NCBI RefSeq assembly: GCF_000317145.1
Contig: NC_019697.1
Coordinates: forward strand, 1,240,001-1,304,000
Length of the DNA: 64,000 bases
DNA from: Chamaesiphon minutus PCC 6605
GTDB lineage: Bacteria > Cyanobacteriota > Cyanobacteriia > Cyanobacteriales > Chamaesiphonaceae
Direction of reading: 5' to 3'
Shown: in pieces, positions 9,978 through 18,035 of the stretch
How positions within the stretch are numbered: the first letter of the stretch is position 1
Layout: each line of letters begins with the position of its first letter
The notes under the pieces: model-generated
What the model was told of the DNA's origin: nothing
Databases searched by the model: none
Seen by the model: the letters and a program-made list of their open reading frames with translations, nothing else
Position numbers and translations under genes: made by a program

Positions 9978-10425
9978 CAATTGCGATCGTGTCATGGCAA
10001 TCGGCCTCCTTCGATCTATCAGAGGAACAATACTGACACCTAACGGTCCCAAATTGAGCGGACGGCCTTACACTTTGAAACACAACAAATCGCGTAAACA
10101 TCCGTTCCGCTCGAATGCGTAGTTAGACACGAAAAGCAAAGCAACCTGAACTAAAAATATTGTACCGCCAGTGCCGAGATTTTAGCTGACTTGTGAATGG
10201 CGATTGCCCTACCACTCCTCATACCCCACCACTCGCTTACCAACCTGCCAGGTTGAGTTCCGGGAGTAGGCCGTTGATGACCTGACTTTGCTCCTCGCTC
10301 CGCCACTGCGACTGGTTCTGGCGCGATCGCTTCTGCTTGGCTCTCTGCTAAGTTCGTATCGCATTGCCCGAAAAATCCAGTTCTAAAGGTTTTGCATAAG
10401 CTAACGCTCTATAGCTACTATTATC
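9978..10425. other. Intergenic region between ATPase and beta-propeller gene
   Basis: About 450 bases. The first part holds the attC-like palindrome at 10038-10128. The remainder (10130-10425) shows no ORF with recognisable similarity; short stop-bounded frames on the minus strand did not match a family I know. Confidence 0.5.
10038..10128. repeat. attC-like (integron recombination site) palindrome
   Basis: The left end ACCTAAC fits RYYYAAC and the right end GTTAGAC fits GTTRRRY, the two terminal boxes of attC sites. Inside, GAGCGGACGG (10056-10065) pairs with CCGTTCCGCTC (10102-10112) with one extra unpaired base, as in the extrahelical bases of attC. A 36-base loop separates the arms. The pattern fits an orphan cassette site downstream of the ATPase gene. 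No integron integrase is in the window, so an unrelated palindromic repeat remains possible. Confidence 0.55.
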
Positions 10426-11465
10426 ATGGAGTCAATCAAAAGTACTTCTATGCCGATGCGTTCTCAGATTCGCCTGCGCTGGATAACTATCCTCATGAGT
10501 CTTGGAGCATTGGGTCTAGGCTGGCTTTCCCTGAGCCAGAGAGTGCCCAGCTTAGTGACGTTAGATGCTCAGAGCGGAAAAGTACTGTGGTCTACTTCTG
10601 TTGACGACCTGCCACCAATCCGAAGAATAGTCAATTATAAAGGTCAAGTGTACTTACTTGCAGCTTCTCGCAAAGAATCTTGCGGTAATTGGTGCATCTA
10701 TATACCATTCCTCAGTCCAGATAACGATGTACCAGGCATCACTAGAGTAACAGCATTTGACGCTTTGTCAGGCAAGCAATTGTGGCAGTTTAACACTGAT
10801 AGTAATGTCTTAGACTGGGCAGATATTCAGGTCACTGAGAAATCGGTGTTGCTGAAAACAGATAAGCTCACTGCGCTTGACCCCACCAGTGGACAGATGC
10901 AGTGGAGTGTTTCTCTACCTGTAAACTCCCAAAAACCTTATGAAGGAGCCTCATCATTTAACCCTAATCTGGTTGTGAGCAGGGATCGAGTTGCACTGCT
11001 GCAAGTATTAGAAACGTTAGATAATCGTACTTCAAGGGCTTTGGTAGAGACATGGCAGAAAACGACAGGCAAGCAGCATCAGGCATTTACGCCTACATTG
11101 TCGTCTGCAAATCTGAATGGGGCTTCACTAGCTGCTACTAGTGATACAATCCTGCTGTTTCTGCCTAACGAACCTATTGCTAAAATTTCTGGCTACGCAC
11201 CCGAGACTGGCAAGCTGAAATTTAGCATTATAACGGTGGTTAAACAAGGAGGTTCGATCGATGACTTTTACCGAAATCTTTCGTTCAGTGGCTCCACAAT
11301 CTATCAATATATTTACAATGGCCCCAACAAGGGTAAATCGATAATATCAGTAGAAGCCTATGAGGCAAACACGGGAAAATTGCGATGGCAGGTGCCCATT
11401 TCTGACTCGCGTTGCAACGGCTTCGGAGCTTTACCTGAAGGGCTTTACTTGAAGTGCGACAGTTC
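10426..11465 (+). pseudogene. PQQ-type beta-propeller protein, N-terminal part
   Basis: 5' part of a membrane-anchored PQQ/WD40-like beta-propeller. An N-terminal signal anchor (residues about 15-37) is followed by blades with the repeated strand pattern ending in Gly-Lys/Gln-x-x-W: TLDAQSGKVLWS, AFDALSGKQLWQF, ALDPTSGQMQWS, APETGKLKF, AYEANTGKLRW. The frame is interrupted after CDSS by an IS607-type element and resumes at 13411. Removing the element at a shared AGTTC restores one open frame of roughly 460 codons. Such proteins are usually scaffolds or dehydrogenase-like; the active role here is unknown. Confidence 0.8.
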
Positions 11466-11600
11466 CGCTTGATAGAACCTATACAAATCTAGACAAGCTA
11501 GATTGATGTCTACTTCCTACTTCAACGGGGGCATCGGAGCGGCTATCCCTCTGTAGGCTTCCAGGCGCAAGCTGCACCCAGTATAGTGTTTAGGCTACTA
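11466..11600 (-). ncRNA. Probable TnpB omega RNA (reRNA)
   Basis: In TnpB elements the guide RNA overlaps the end of tnpB and extends through the element's right end. Here the 125 bases after the tnpB stop are GC-rich with paired blocks (for example GCGCCTGGAAGCC and the CCGTTGAAGTAGGAAG region), unlike the flanking AT-rich ends. The guide would be the host bases just beyond 11466 on the minus strand, beginning GAACTGTCGCAC or slightly later. Assigned by position and composition only. Confidence 0.45.
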
Positions 11601-12750
11601 TAAGCGGCGCATCGAACGGGAGGTTCCCTCCCGTTTGTGTGCGACAAGACAGAGCTTGATGTTCTAGATTGCGTGCAGCATTCAGATCGCGGTCGATAGT
11701 GATATTGCATTGCTGACAGTTAAAAACACGTTCTTTGAGCAGCATGTCTTGGATATGCCCACAACAAGAACAAGTTTTAGAACTTGGAAAAAAGCGACCT
11801 ACAGTAATCAATTCACTACCATATAGCTCACATTTATAAGTTAATTGGCGACGAAATTCATACATACCTAAATCTGCAATTGACTTAGCCAAACAATGAT
11901 TGGATAACATTCCCGATACATTCAAATCTTCAATTACTACTTGGCTGTGGTTCTTAGCCAAGTGAGTAGTTAATTTGTTAAGTGTATCTTTACGAATGTT
12001 GGCAGTTTTTGCATGTTGTTTGGCTACTTTTAAATTCGCCTTTTGTCGATTGTTTGAGCCTTTAACCTTGCGGCTAGCTGCTTTTTGAAGCCTAGCTAAT
12101 CTGGATTGAGATTGACGGTAAGGTTGAGGGTTGGGGAACGTTGCACCTGTGCTTAAAGTAGCTAGTGTTTTAATCCCTAAGTCTACACCACAAACACCAA
12201 CTAGTTTAGCTGTAGTGTTTGGTTCGACTTCATAGCTAAAAGAGACAAACCAACGGTCAGCGGTTCGACTAATTATTGCTGTTTTAGGCGTCAATCCTTG
12301 CGGCAATCGTTCGTAAGTCTTTACTACTCCTATTTTTGGTAATTGAAGCCAACGATGTTCAACTTTAATAGTCCCTTCCAAGGTAAAGCTATCATGCTGA
12401 CCTTTGCGCTTGAATCTGGGAAAGCCCACCCGCCGACCATTCGCAGTTTTCTTTCTAAAGAAATCAGAAAATGCACTCGCTAAGTATCTCAGCGCATATT
12501 GAGGGCTAGTTTTGGATACTTCGTAATACCAAGGGTTTTCAACCTTCACCCACTTGACTAGGAATTTATGCAGATCGATCGCTGATGGAAATCTTAGTTT
12601 CTCTGTTGGATTTTCTCGATTGTAGTCGAGAATTTTTTTACACAGATCTAAGCCCCAGTTCCAAGCATGACGAGCTACACCCGCATGTCTAGCCAGTTGA
12701 GTTCTTTGATAGTTATTCAGTTTTAGTTCGGTTTTAAAACTGATTCTCAT
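11590..12750 (-). CDS. tnpB: TnpB RNA-guided nuclease
   Basis: 386 residues, typical full length. N-terminal helix-turn region (YQRTQLARHAGVARHAWNWGL), oligonucleotide-binding part, then split RuvC: CGVDLGIKTLA (Asp about 190), VVIEDLNVSGM (Glu about 274) and ITIDRDLNAARNL (Asp about 353). A CxxC...CxxC zinc ribbon (CSCCGH, NCQQC) lies between the second and third RuvC parts. All catalytic residues are present, so it should be able to cleave DNA with its omega RNA. The ATG overlaps the tnpA stop by four bases. The C-terminal codons contain a hairpin that also occurs at 43010-43046. Confidence 0.93.
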   Translation of the reverse strand: MRISFKTELKLNNYQRTQLARHAGVARHAWNWGLDLCKKILDYNRENPTEKLRFPSAIDLHKFLVKWVKVENPWYYEVSKTSPQYALRYLASAFSDFFRKKTANGRRVGFPRFKRKGQHDSFTLEGTIKVEHRWLQLPKIGVVKTYERLPQGLTPKTAIISRTADRWFVSFSYEVEPNTTAKLVGVCGVDLGIKTLATLSTGATFPNPQPYRQSQSRLARLQKAASRKVKGSNNRQKANLKVAKQHAKTANIRKDTLNKLTTHLAKNHSQVVIEDLNVSGMLSNHCLAKSIADLGMYEFRRQLTYKCELYGSELITVGRFFPSSKTCSCCGHIQDMLLKERVFNCQQCNITIDRDLNAARNLEHQALSCRTQTGGNLPFDAPLIVA

Positions 12751-13349
12751 AACTGTTTTGCTACCTCCTTTAACTCTTCTACTATTTTCTTATTCTTATG
12801 AGAACGACTACCGTATAAACGAGCAGAAAATACAGTGATGATTTCGAGTACGTCTGATGCTAAATCTTCCTCAAATGTACTATCATCAGAGCGATTGATA
12901 ATTATCACCTCTGTTCCAAATTGTTCGCATAATGTGAAAATTAGATCTGACCCAAATCTAAGTAATCTATCTTTATGAGTTAGAACTAGTCGTTCAACTT
13001 GATAAGATGTAATTAACTTGATTAGCCTAATTAGTCCTTTCTTTTTATAGTTCATTCCACTGCCAAGATCTTGAATTACTTCAAACCCCCAGCCATGTTT
13101 AGCACAATAACTTTCTAAAACTATAACTTGCCTAGTTAGATCTTCTTTCTGGTCGTGACTAGAAACTCTGGCATAGCCTACTGTTAATTGAGTATCCGAT
13201 TTATTGCTAATTAAATCTGCTATGTCATACCGACGATGACCGCCAGCAGTGCGAGTGGACTTGATTTTTCCATCAAGTTCCCATCTGTGTAGGGTTCTAA
13301 CCGTTACACCGAGTAAGGTGGCTGCTTCCTGTGGCGTTAAACTAGACAT
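12747..13349 (-). CDS. tnpA: IS607-family serine recombinase (transposase TnpA)
   Basis: 200 residues. An N-terminal MerR-type helix-turn-helix (LTPQEAATLLGVTVRTLHRWELDGKIK, then RTAGGHRRY) precedes the serine recombinase catalytic domain with GYARVSS (nucleophile about Ser63) and the HKDRLLRFG region. This order, DNA-binding domain first, is specific to IS607 transposases. It is intact and is translationally coupled to tnpB. Confidence 0.93.
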   Translation of the reverse strand: MSSLTPQEAATLLGVTVRTLHRWELDGKIKSTRTAGGHRRYDIADLISNKSDTQLTVGYARVSSHDQKEDLTRQVIVLESYCAKHGWGFEVIQDLGSGMNYKKKGLIRLIKLITSYQVERLVLTHKDRLLRFGSDLIFTLCEQFGTEVIIINRSDDSTFEEDLASDVLEIITVFSARLYGSRSHKNKKIVEELKEVAKQL

Positions 13350-13410
13350 AAAATCATTATAACAGATAATTTGTCTAGTTATGTATAGTTTGATCTAGGT
13401 ATTTAGGTGC

Positions 13411-13767
13411 AGTTCAAAAACCCCTTCAAGCCCTCCTTACCTGAAATTTCTAGATGAGAAAACAGGGCAACAGCGATGGATAAAACGCTTCACAGCAGAG
13501 ACACTGAGGTTAGAATTGGCAACCAATCGGCCTTCGTATATCTCGCTTAATGGGTATGACGTGGCTTCAGACGCGATCGCCGCTCATGTTACTACTAAAG
13601 TCGATGCAGAGAGACAATCTTTCCGCTTGGTGGTGTTTTCAAAAGCCGATGGGCGCGAGTTGTGGAGTGGCGATTCATCTGAGACATCGGTATACGGGGC
13701 AGACGGCGATCGCATTTTCCTTAATTCAAAAGTTCCGCGTCTGTTCAACTTAGGAATCCGATTCTAG
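13411..13767 (+). pseudogene. PQQ-type beta-propeller protein, C-terminal part
   Basis: Continuation of the gene cut by the IS607-type element. Open from AGTTCAAAAACC onward; the first propeller motif is FLDEKTGQQRW, then FSKADGRELWSG, ending LFNLGIRF before TAG. It has no start or ribosome site of its own. Joined to the 5' part at AGTTC it completes the propeller. Confidence 0.8.
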
Positions 13768-14112
13768 AGCAAGTCTTTATTAACTTAAGTCAGATTGTTG
13801 TCGCGTCTCAAATTCCTTTGGCTCTTAGAGAGCGTCTGAGAAGTCAGAATCAATTGCTGAAATAATTTTCTCTCTTCGATCTATAAACGCTGAAACCATC
13901 ATTCCCACGTTAGAAGCCATCATTTTCAGACACCCTCTAACTATTATTAGGCGGAAACTTTCCACCTATCTGCCCAAATTCGGGTAGATAGACTGAAAAA
14001 TTCAGTATATTCCCTATACAAAAGCGGAAACTTTCTGTCTATCCTGCTATTTAAGGTGGATCTGCTGAATTTTTCAACTTATTGTAACATTATACAAGAC
14101 CCGTCAAAAAAA
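13768..14112. other. Intergenic region with a MITE and direct repeats
   Basis: Contains the MITE at 13825-13940. Beyond it, GCGGAAACTTTC occurs twice (13952 and 14024), each followed within a few bases by a CTATC, separated by about 72 bases, just upstream of the small antitoxin-type genes. The spaced repeats could be operator sites. Confidence 0.5.
13825..13940. mobile_element. Miniature inverted-repeat element (MITE), 116 bp
   Basis: Ends TTAGAGAGCGTCTGAGAA and TTTTCAGACACCCTCTAA are 18-base inverted repeats with three mismatches. A TA at each outer edge fits a TA target duplication, as in IS5/IS630-like elements. No coding capacity. The parent element is not in the window. Confidence 0.65.
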
Positions 14113-14331
14113 ATGCTAGAGCAAGTTACAGACGCAATCTGCCTCAAGCATTTGATGTTAGCTGCATTCCCGAATCACGTTAGAGAAGCGTTTGAACGAC
14201 GAGCAAAGGAAACCGATTATCCAGTCGAAGCAGTGTTAGAAATGGCGATCGCGGGTTTTCTCGTTCGCGTAGCGTCCGCTTTGCGGAATCGAGAGGCTCT
14301 GAGTTTTGTAGATTGTCAACCACGCTATTAA
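14113..14331 (+). CDS. Small cytoplasmic protein upstream of HigA-like gene
   Basis: Start chosen at the ATG giving MLEQVTDAICLK (72 residues); a GTG at 14056 extends the frame but adds unconserved sequence. The body is helical (FPNHVREAFERRAKETDYPVEAVLEMAIAGFL). A 24-bp dispersed repeat inserts eight residues; removing it gives FLVREALSF. It ends 12 bases before the HigA-like gene, so the two are probably co-transcribed. No toxin signature is recognisable. Confidence 0.6.
   Translation: MLEQVTDAICLKHLMLAAFPNHVREAFERRAKETDYPVEAVLEMAIAGFLVRVASALRNREALSFVDCQPRY
14267..14290. repeat. 24-bp small dispersed repeat inside small gene
   Basis: GCGTAGCGTCC...CGGAATC. It sits in frame and matches the repeat at 3555-3578 with a few differences. 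Confidence 0.85.
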
Positions 14332-14343
14332 TTAAACGTCATC

Positions 14344-14676
14344 ATGGTTCGTATTCCCACCAATCGTCCGCCGACTCATCCAGGCGAAATGCTACTTACC
14401 GAATTTTTAGAACCTTTGGGCTTAACCCAAAAACATTTGGCTGACAGTATCCATGTCCCATACCAACGGATTAACGAAATTATTAATGGCAAACGTGGTG
14501 TGACCCCTAGTACCGCCCTGCGACTAGCGAAGTTTTTTGGTGTGTATAATGACTTCTGGTTGAATTTGCAGTTGCGATGGGATCTGGATCGTGTCCAAAA
14601 ACAAGAAGGGGAATCGATTGCCTCGCGGCGCGGCTACGCCAACGATCGAATTCAAGTTTTTAGCAAAGCTTCCTAA
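14344..14676 (+). CDS. HigA-like antitoxin / XRE regulator
   Basis: 110 residues with the HigA/VapI helix-turn-helix: HPGEMLLTEFLEPLGLTQKHLADSI, VPYQRINEIINGKRGVTPSTALRLAKFF and the downstream FWLNLQLRWDL. Normally it represses its own operon and neutralises a HigB RNase; no HigB is seen next to it, so it is an orphan or its toxin was lost. Residues near the C-terminus (IASRRGYAND) come from a 24-bp repeat; without it the protein reads ESIDRIQVF. Confidence 0.85.
   Translation: MVRIPTNRPPTHPGEMLLTEFLEPLGLTQKHLADSIHVPYQRINEIINGKRGVTPSTALRLAKFFGVYNDFWLNLQLRWDLDRVQKQEGESIASRRGYANDRIQVFSKAS
14621..14644. repeat. 24-bp small dispersed repeat inside higA-like gene
   Basis: CCTCGCGGCG...GGCTACGCCAACG, in frame, of the GGCTACGCCAACG sub-type. 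Confidence 0.8.
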
Positions 14677-15383
14677 TTTTGAATACTATCGACAAGTTTT
14701 AGTCGGACTATCGCTGAGTGCATTGCCGACAACCGTCGCACAAGTTGGTCGATCTCCAAATCTAGAATGCTATAGTCGATGACTGCTTGACGAGTTAGTG
14801 TATTGCCTCGTTGGCAAAGCCTCTCCCCTGGAGAATCGATTTCTAGTTCGCTCATTCGGGCTGTTCGCAATGCTTGTAAGTGCGATCGAATTCTTCGCAG
14901 CATTGCGTCCAAATCAGGCAAAGGTGGGGGGATAATTTCCTGCTCGACTGCATCAGCCAACTGCTCTAACACCAGCCCGACATTTGCACCAGTATTACCA
15001 TACAGCGACGCAAAACCTGAAGCCAGTCCCCACAAAAATGTCAGCACTACAGCGAGGATGGGAATGCTAGCGACTAGAGTACCGACAAATACCAAGATAA
15101 TTATACCTAAAGTGGCGATCGCCATCGCCTTAGCTTTAATCTGGTAAGATCCAGCAACGTTGGCTAAATTAACAAAATAAGCGATTAAACCAACAAATAA
15201 TCCGCTTTCTCTTTGGTCGATCGATTGCCCAATTAACATCGGAATACCCAATGATAATGCAGCCCGCAAGCCATTTGCGATTGCTGGTTTTCCTGGCTCT
15301 GACTGGACGAGAAACTTCAGAAAATTATTTCGGTTTAATTGCCTTGTTTTGCGAATAAAATAACGCCAACGCTTGACCTGCAA
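14673..15383 (-). pseudogene. FUSC-family membrane protein with large internal deletion
   Basis: 236 residues, against about 700 for FUSC/YccS-type exporters. Residues 1-138 are the N-terminal membrane half (GLRAALSLGIPMLIG, GLFVGLIAYFVNLA, helices to about 121, then GFASLYGNTGANVGLV). At about residue 138 the sequence jumps directly into the C-terminal cytoplasmic region (LEQLADAVEQEIIPPPLPDLDAMLRRIR ... RQAVIDYSILDLEIDQLVRRL). The middle third and the second membrane half are missing without a frameshift. A 33-bp repeat adds DSPGERLCQRG in the tail. Transport function is unlikely. Confidence 0.75.
14805..14837. repeat. Small dispersed repeat (33 bp) inside FUSC gene
   Basis: GCCTCGTTGGCAAAGCC then CTCTCCCCTGGAGAATC; related to the GGCTACGCCAACG sub-type but longer. 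Length is a multiple of three. Confidence 0.65.
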
Positions 15384-15507
15384 AATAACTTTGAAAACAG
15401 GAATGATAAAGTAGCAAAATTAGCCACCCGTTTAGAAAAATCAACGGGAACGTCAAGCTAACTTTGAGCCATTGGGGTAATTTTTGGTAGGAGAGCATCG
15501 ATATTAC

Positions 15508-16416
15508 CTAAACATGACTCTCTGATTCTAAATGACAGGGATAATCGGGATGACCTGTTTCGATTTGTAGTGTTGAGTGGTCGATCCCAAAATAAGTTTG
15601 GAGAGATGCTGAGGTATCGGTGAAAAATCGATCGCTTACACATCCTTCCGGCATCACTAAATGCGCTGTGAGAGCGGTTTGGGTCGTGCTCATCGCCCAG
15701 ATATGCAGATCGTGAACTCGTGTCACCCCTGGTAAATCCTCCAAGAAAGTCCGCACTGCGATTGGCTCTATCTGTTTGGGAACTCCATCTAAGATTAGAT
15801 CCAGAGCCTCTCTAAATAAATTCCAAGTCCCAAATATAATTACCACAACGATAATCAAACTAATAACTGGATCGAGCCATAGCCACCCTGTCAGCAAGAT
15901 CGCGATGCCAGCTAACACCACTCCCACCGACACCAGCGCATCGGCAGCCATATGCAAAAATGCACCGCGAATATTTAGGTCGCGTTCTCGTCCCGACATA
16001 AATAACAGCGCAGTGATAGTATTGATTACTACCCCAATTCCCGCGACCAAAATCACCGTACCACCAGCAACCGGACTAGGATCTGACAACCGACGAATTG
16101 CTTCCCAAGCAATGCCCCCCATTGCTAACAGTAACAGAATCGCATTTAGTAAGGCTGCCAAAATTGAGGAACGGCGCAGTCCGTAAGTATACTTGCGATT
16201 GGGGGGACGCTGGACGAGATAACTTGCTGCCCATGCCAACAACAATCCCAAAACATCGCTGAGATTATGTCCAGCATCTGCTATTAATGCTAATGAATGG
16301 GAAATTGCCCCAAACCAAGCCTCAACTAATACAAAGCCAATATTCAAACTCGTACCGATTAAAAAGGCTCGATTATATGTTTTTGGAGCATGGCTGTGCT
16401 GGTGAGGATGAACCAT
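15508..16416 (-). CDS. CDF-family divalent cation efflux protein (CzcD/ZitB-like)
   Basis: 302-residue proton-coupled metal exporter of the inner membrane. Six helices; metal site residues in SLALIADAGHNLSD (helix 2) and AFLHMAADALVSVG (helix 5); a His-rich start (HPHQHSHAP); C-terminal cytoplasmic domain with VHDLHIWAMS. Zn2+, Co2+ or Cd2+ are the usual substrates. Complete at both ends. Confidence 0.93.
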   Translation of the reverse strand: MVHPHQHSHAPKTYNRAFLIGTSLNIGFVLVEAWFGAISHSLALIADAGHNLSDVLGLLLAWAASYLVQRPPNRKYTYGLRRSSILAALLNAILLLLAMGGIAWEAIRRLSDPSPVAGGTVILVAGIGVVINTITALLFMSGRERDLNIRGAFLHMAADALVSVGVVLAGIAILLTGWLWLDPVISLIIVVVIIFGTWNLFREALDLILDGVPKQIEPIAVRTFLEDLPGVTRVHDLHIWAMSTTQTALTAHLVMPEGCVSDRFFTDTSASLQTYFGIDHSTLQIETGHPDYPCHLESESHV

Positions 16417-16515
16417 CGCAATGACCTCAATAAATAGAATAGATTATAGTGCAATTACACTTTTTCGATCCCTGCCGAACTCGAAGCGCAAGCGCGACGA
16501 CAAGTCGTTCGATAA

Positions 16516-17694
16516 CTAGTTATTGAATCTTGAAATGTAAATTGCCACAACTAGCGCAATAATTCCACTTAATAAAAATGTTGTGGATGCACCAGCATAA
16601 AACCAGATTAGTCCAGCGAAAGAACTCGCGAGTAGTGTAGCAATACTTTGAAATGCAGTAAAAGTACCGATCGCTGTTGCTGTATCGTCTGGGTGGCAAA
16701 TATTCGTAATCCACGCTTTGGCAATCCCCTCTGTCGCTGCTGCATATACTCCATAAATAGCGAATAAAACTAGGAAGACTGAATTACTGTTGGCGTAAGC
16801 CATACCTACATAAACTATTGCAAATAAAATCAATCCCGAAACTAAGATCTTTTTTATGCCAATTCTATCTGCTAAAGATCCTAGAGGATAAGAGGAAATA
16901 GCATAGATTAAATTGTAAAAAATGTAAGCTCCGATCGCAGATGTGTCTCCAAGTCCTGCTTCTTTGATTTTTAGTAGGAGAAATACATCAGAAATATTGA
17001 ATAATGTAAATATCAATAATGCCGTGGATAATTTTCGATAGAGTGGCGGACTTGTTTCCCAGTAATTTAAAAAGTCTAGCCAGCCAGTTTTTGACTGCTG
17101 CAAACTTGTTCGTTGGCGAACTCGGTTTTCTTTGATTAAGAAAGTGAATCCAATCGAAATCAATCCTGGTAAAAATGCAATGTAGAAAAGTGTCTTGTAA
17201 TCATCAGGATGATACGCCAGATAAATCAATGCTAACGATGGCCCAATGACGGCACCAAGTGTATCCATAGACCGATGAAAACCAAATACTCTCCCCTTGG
17301 TAGCGGGAGTCGCTTCATCAGATAGTAAAGCATCTCTTGCACCTGTGCGGATACCTTTTCCCAACCGATCGATTGTCCTGGCGAAGAAGATCCACAGAGG
17401 ATAAGTAAACAACGCCATCATTGGCTTGGAGATAGCACTAAGCAGATATCCAATTTGGATGAAGGGTAAACGGGTACCTGTTTTGTCACTTAAATTCCCA
17501 AAATACCCCTTACTCAAGCCTGCGGTTGCTTCTGCAAAACCTTCTAATACGCCTATTAAAACAATCGAAAAACCAATTGTTTTTAAATAAATTGGCATGA
17601 TGGGATAAAGCATTTCGCTGGCTATATCTGTAAATAGACTCACAGCCGAAAGTACTAAAATATTGTGGGTTATTATCTTTGCTTTTTTAGACAT
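16516..17694 (-). CDS. MFS transporter
   Basis: 392-residue, 12-helix major facilitator. The N-terminal half has SLFTDIASEMLYPIMPIYL and the loop-2/3 motif GNLSDKTGTRLPF; the second half has GSLADRIGIKKIL, the equivalent repeat. The DRLGKGIRTGARDALLSD block is typical of a bacterial MFS clade without a fixed substrate. The gene is more AT-rich than its neighbours, which hints at transfer. Confidence 0.9.
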   Translation of the reverse strand: MSKKAKIITHNILVLSAVSLFTDIASEMLYPIMPIYLKTIGFSIVLIGVLEGFAEATAGLSKGYFGNLSDKTGTRLPFIQIGYLLSAISKPMMALFTYPLWIFFARTIDRLGKGIRTGARDALLSDEATPATKGRVFGFHRSMDTLGAVIGPSLALIYLAYHPDDYKTLFYIAFLPGLISIGFTFLIKENRVRQRTSLQQSKTGWLDFLNYWETSPPLYRKLSTALLIFTLFNISDVFLLLKIKEAGLGDTSAIGAYIFYNLIYAISSYPLGSLADRIGIKKILVSGLILFAIVYVGMAYANSNSVFLVLFAIYGVYAAATEGIAKAWITNICHPDDTATAIGTFTAFQSIATLLASSFAGLIWFYAGASTTFLLSGIIALVVAIYISRFNN

Positions 17695-17744
17695 TAGCGA
17701 TTATTTTAAATAAGCTGAAATCCGCACGACCCAGATGCTAGATC

Positions 17745-18005
17745 TTAACGATTGACAGCCGATGCGGGATCTAATTCCCAACGATCTAGATCCCGCTGTT
17801 CGAGCATTTCTTCAGTATCAAGGGGTGTGTCATCATCTACCACAATCCCCACAGCCTCCGCCAATTCTTCCGTGTCATTTTGACTAGGAACTGCTGTGCT
17901 GCCGCCAACGGCTTCATCGCCATTCACTTCTGCTCGATAGGCATCATCCTCCGCGTCGTCCGCTGCATCTGTACCGATTAATGAATTCAATTGTGGGTCT
18001 GGCAT
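17745..18005 (-). CDS. DUF6335 family acidic protein
   Basis: 86 residues, very acidic. Contains the family pattern EAVGGSTAVPSQNDTEELAEAVGI and RDLDRWELDPASA. A cyanobacterial family of unknown function, often near stress genes, as here. Confidence 0.8.
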   Translation of the reverse strand: MPDPQLNSLIGTDAADDAEDDAYRAEVNGDEAVGGSTAVPSQNDTEELAEAVGIVVDDDTPLDTEEMLEQRDLDRWELDPASAVNR

Positions 18006-18035
18006 ATATTTTCTCCTTTTAATTTAAAGATTTAT

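Larger units (their letters stand above)
11466..13415. mobile_element. IS607-type element (tnpA serine recombinase plus tnpB), 1950 bp
   Basis: Overlapping tnpA and tnpB on the minus strand. The insertion point can be set to the base pair because AGTTC occurs at both junctions (11461-11465 and 13411-13415), and joining them restores the beta-propeller frame. There is no true target duplication beyond this shared core, which fits serine-recombinase crossover. Near both ends lie related inverted motifs (CTATACAAATCTAGACAAG at 11481 and, on the minus strand, CTATACATAACTAGACAA near 13375-13392), probably recombinase binding sites. Confidence 0.85.

Noticed and set aside
11431-13445. TTACCTGAA at both sides of the IS607-type element as a target duplication
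   Set aside because: It would leave host frame sequence (CDSS, SKTPSSPPY) inside the element; the AGTTC junction restores the frame, so the longer match is chance.
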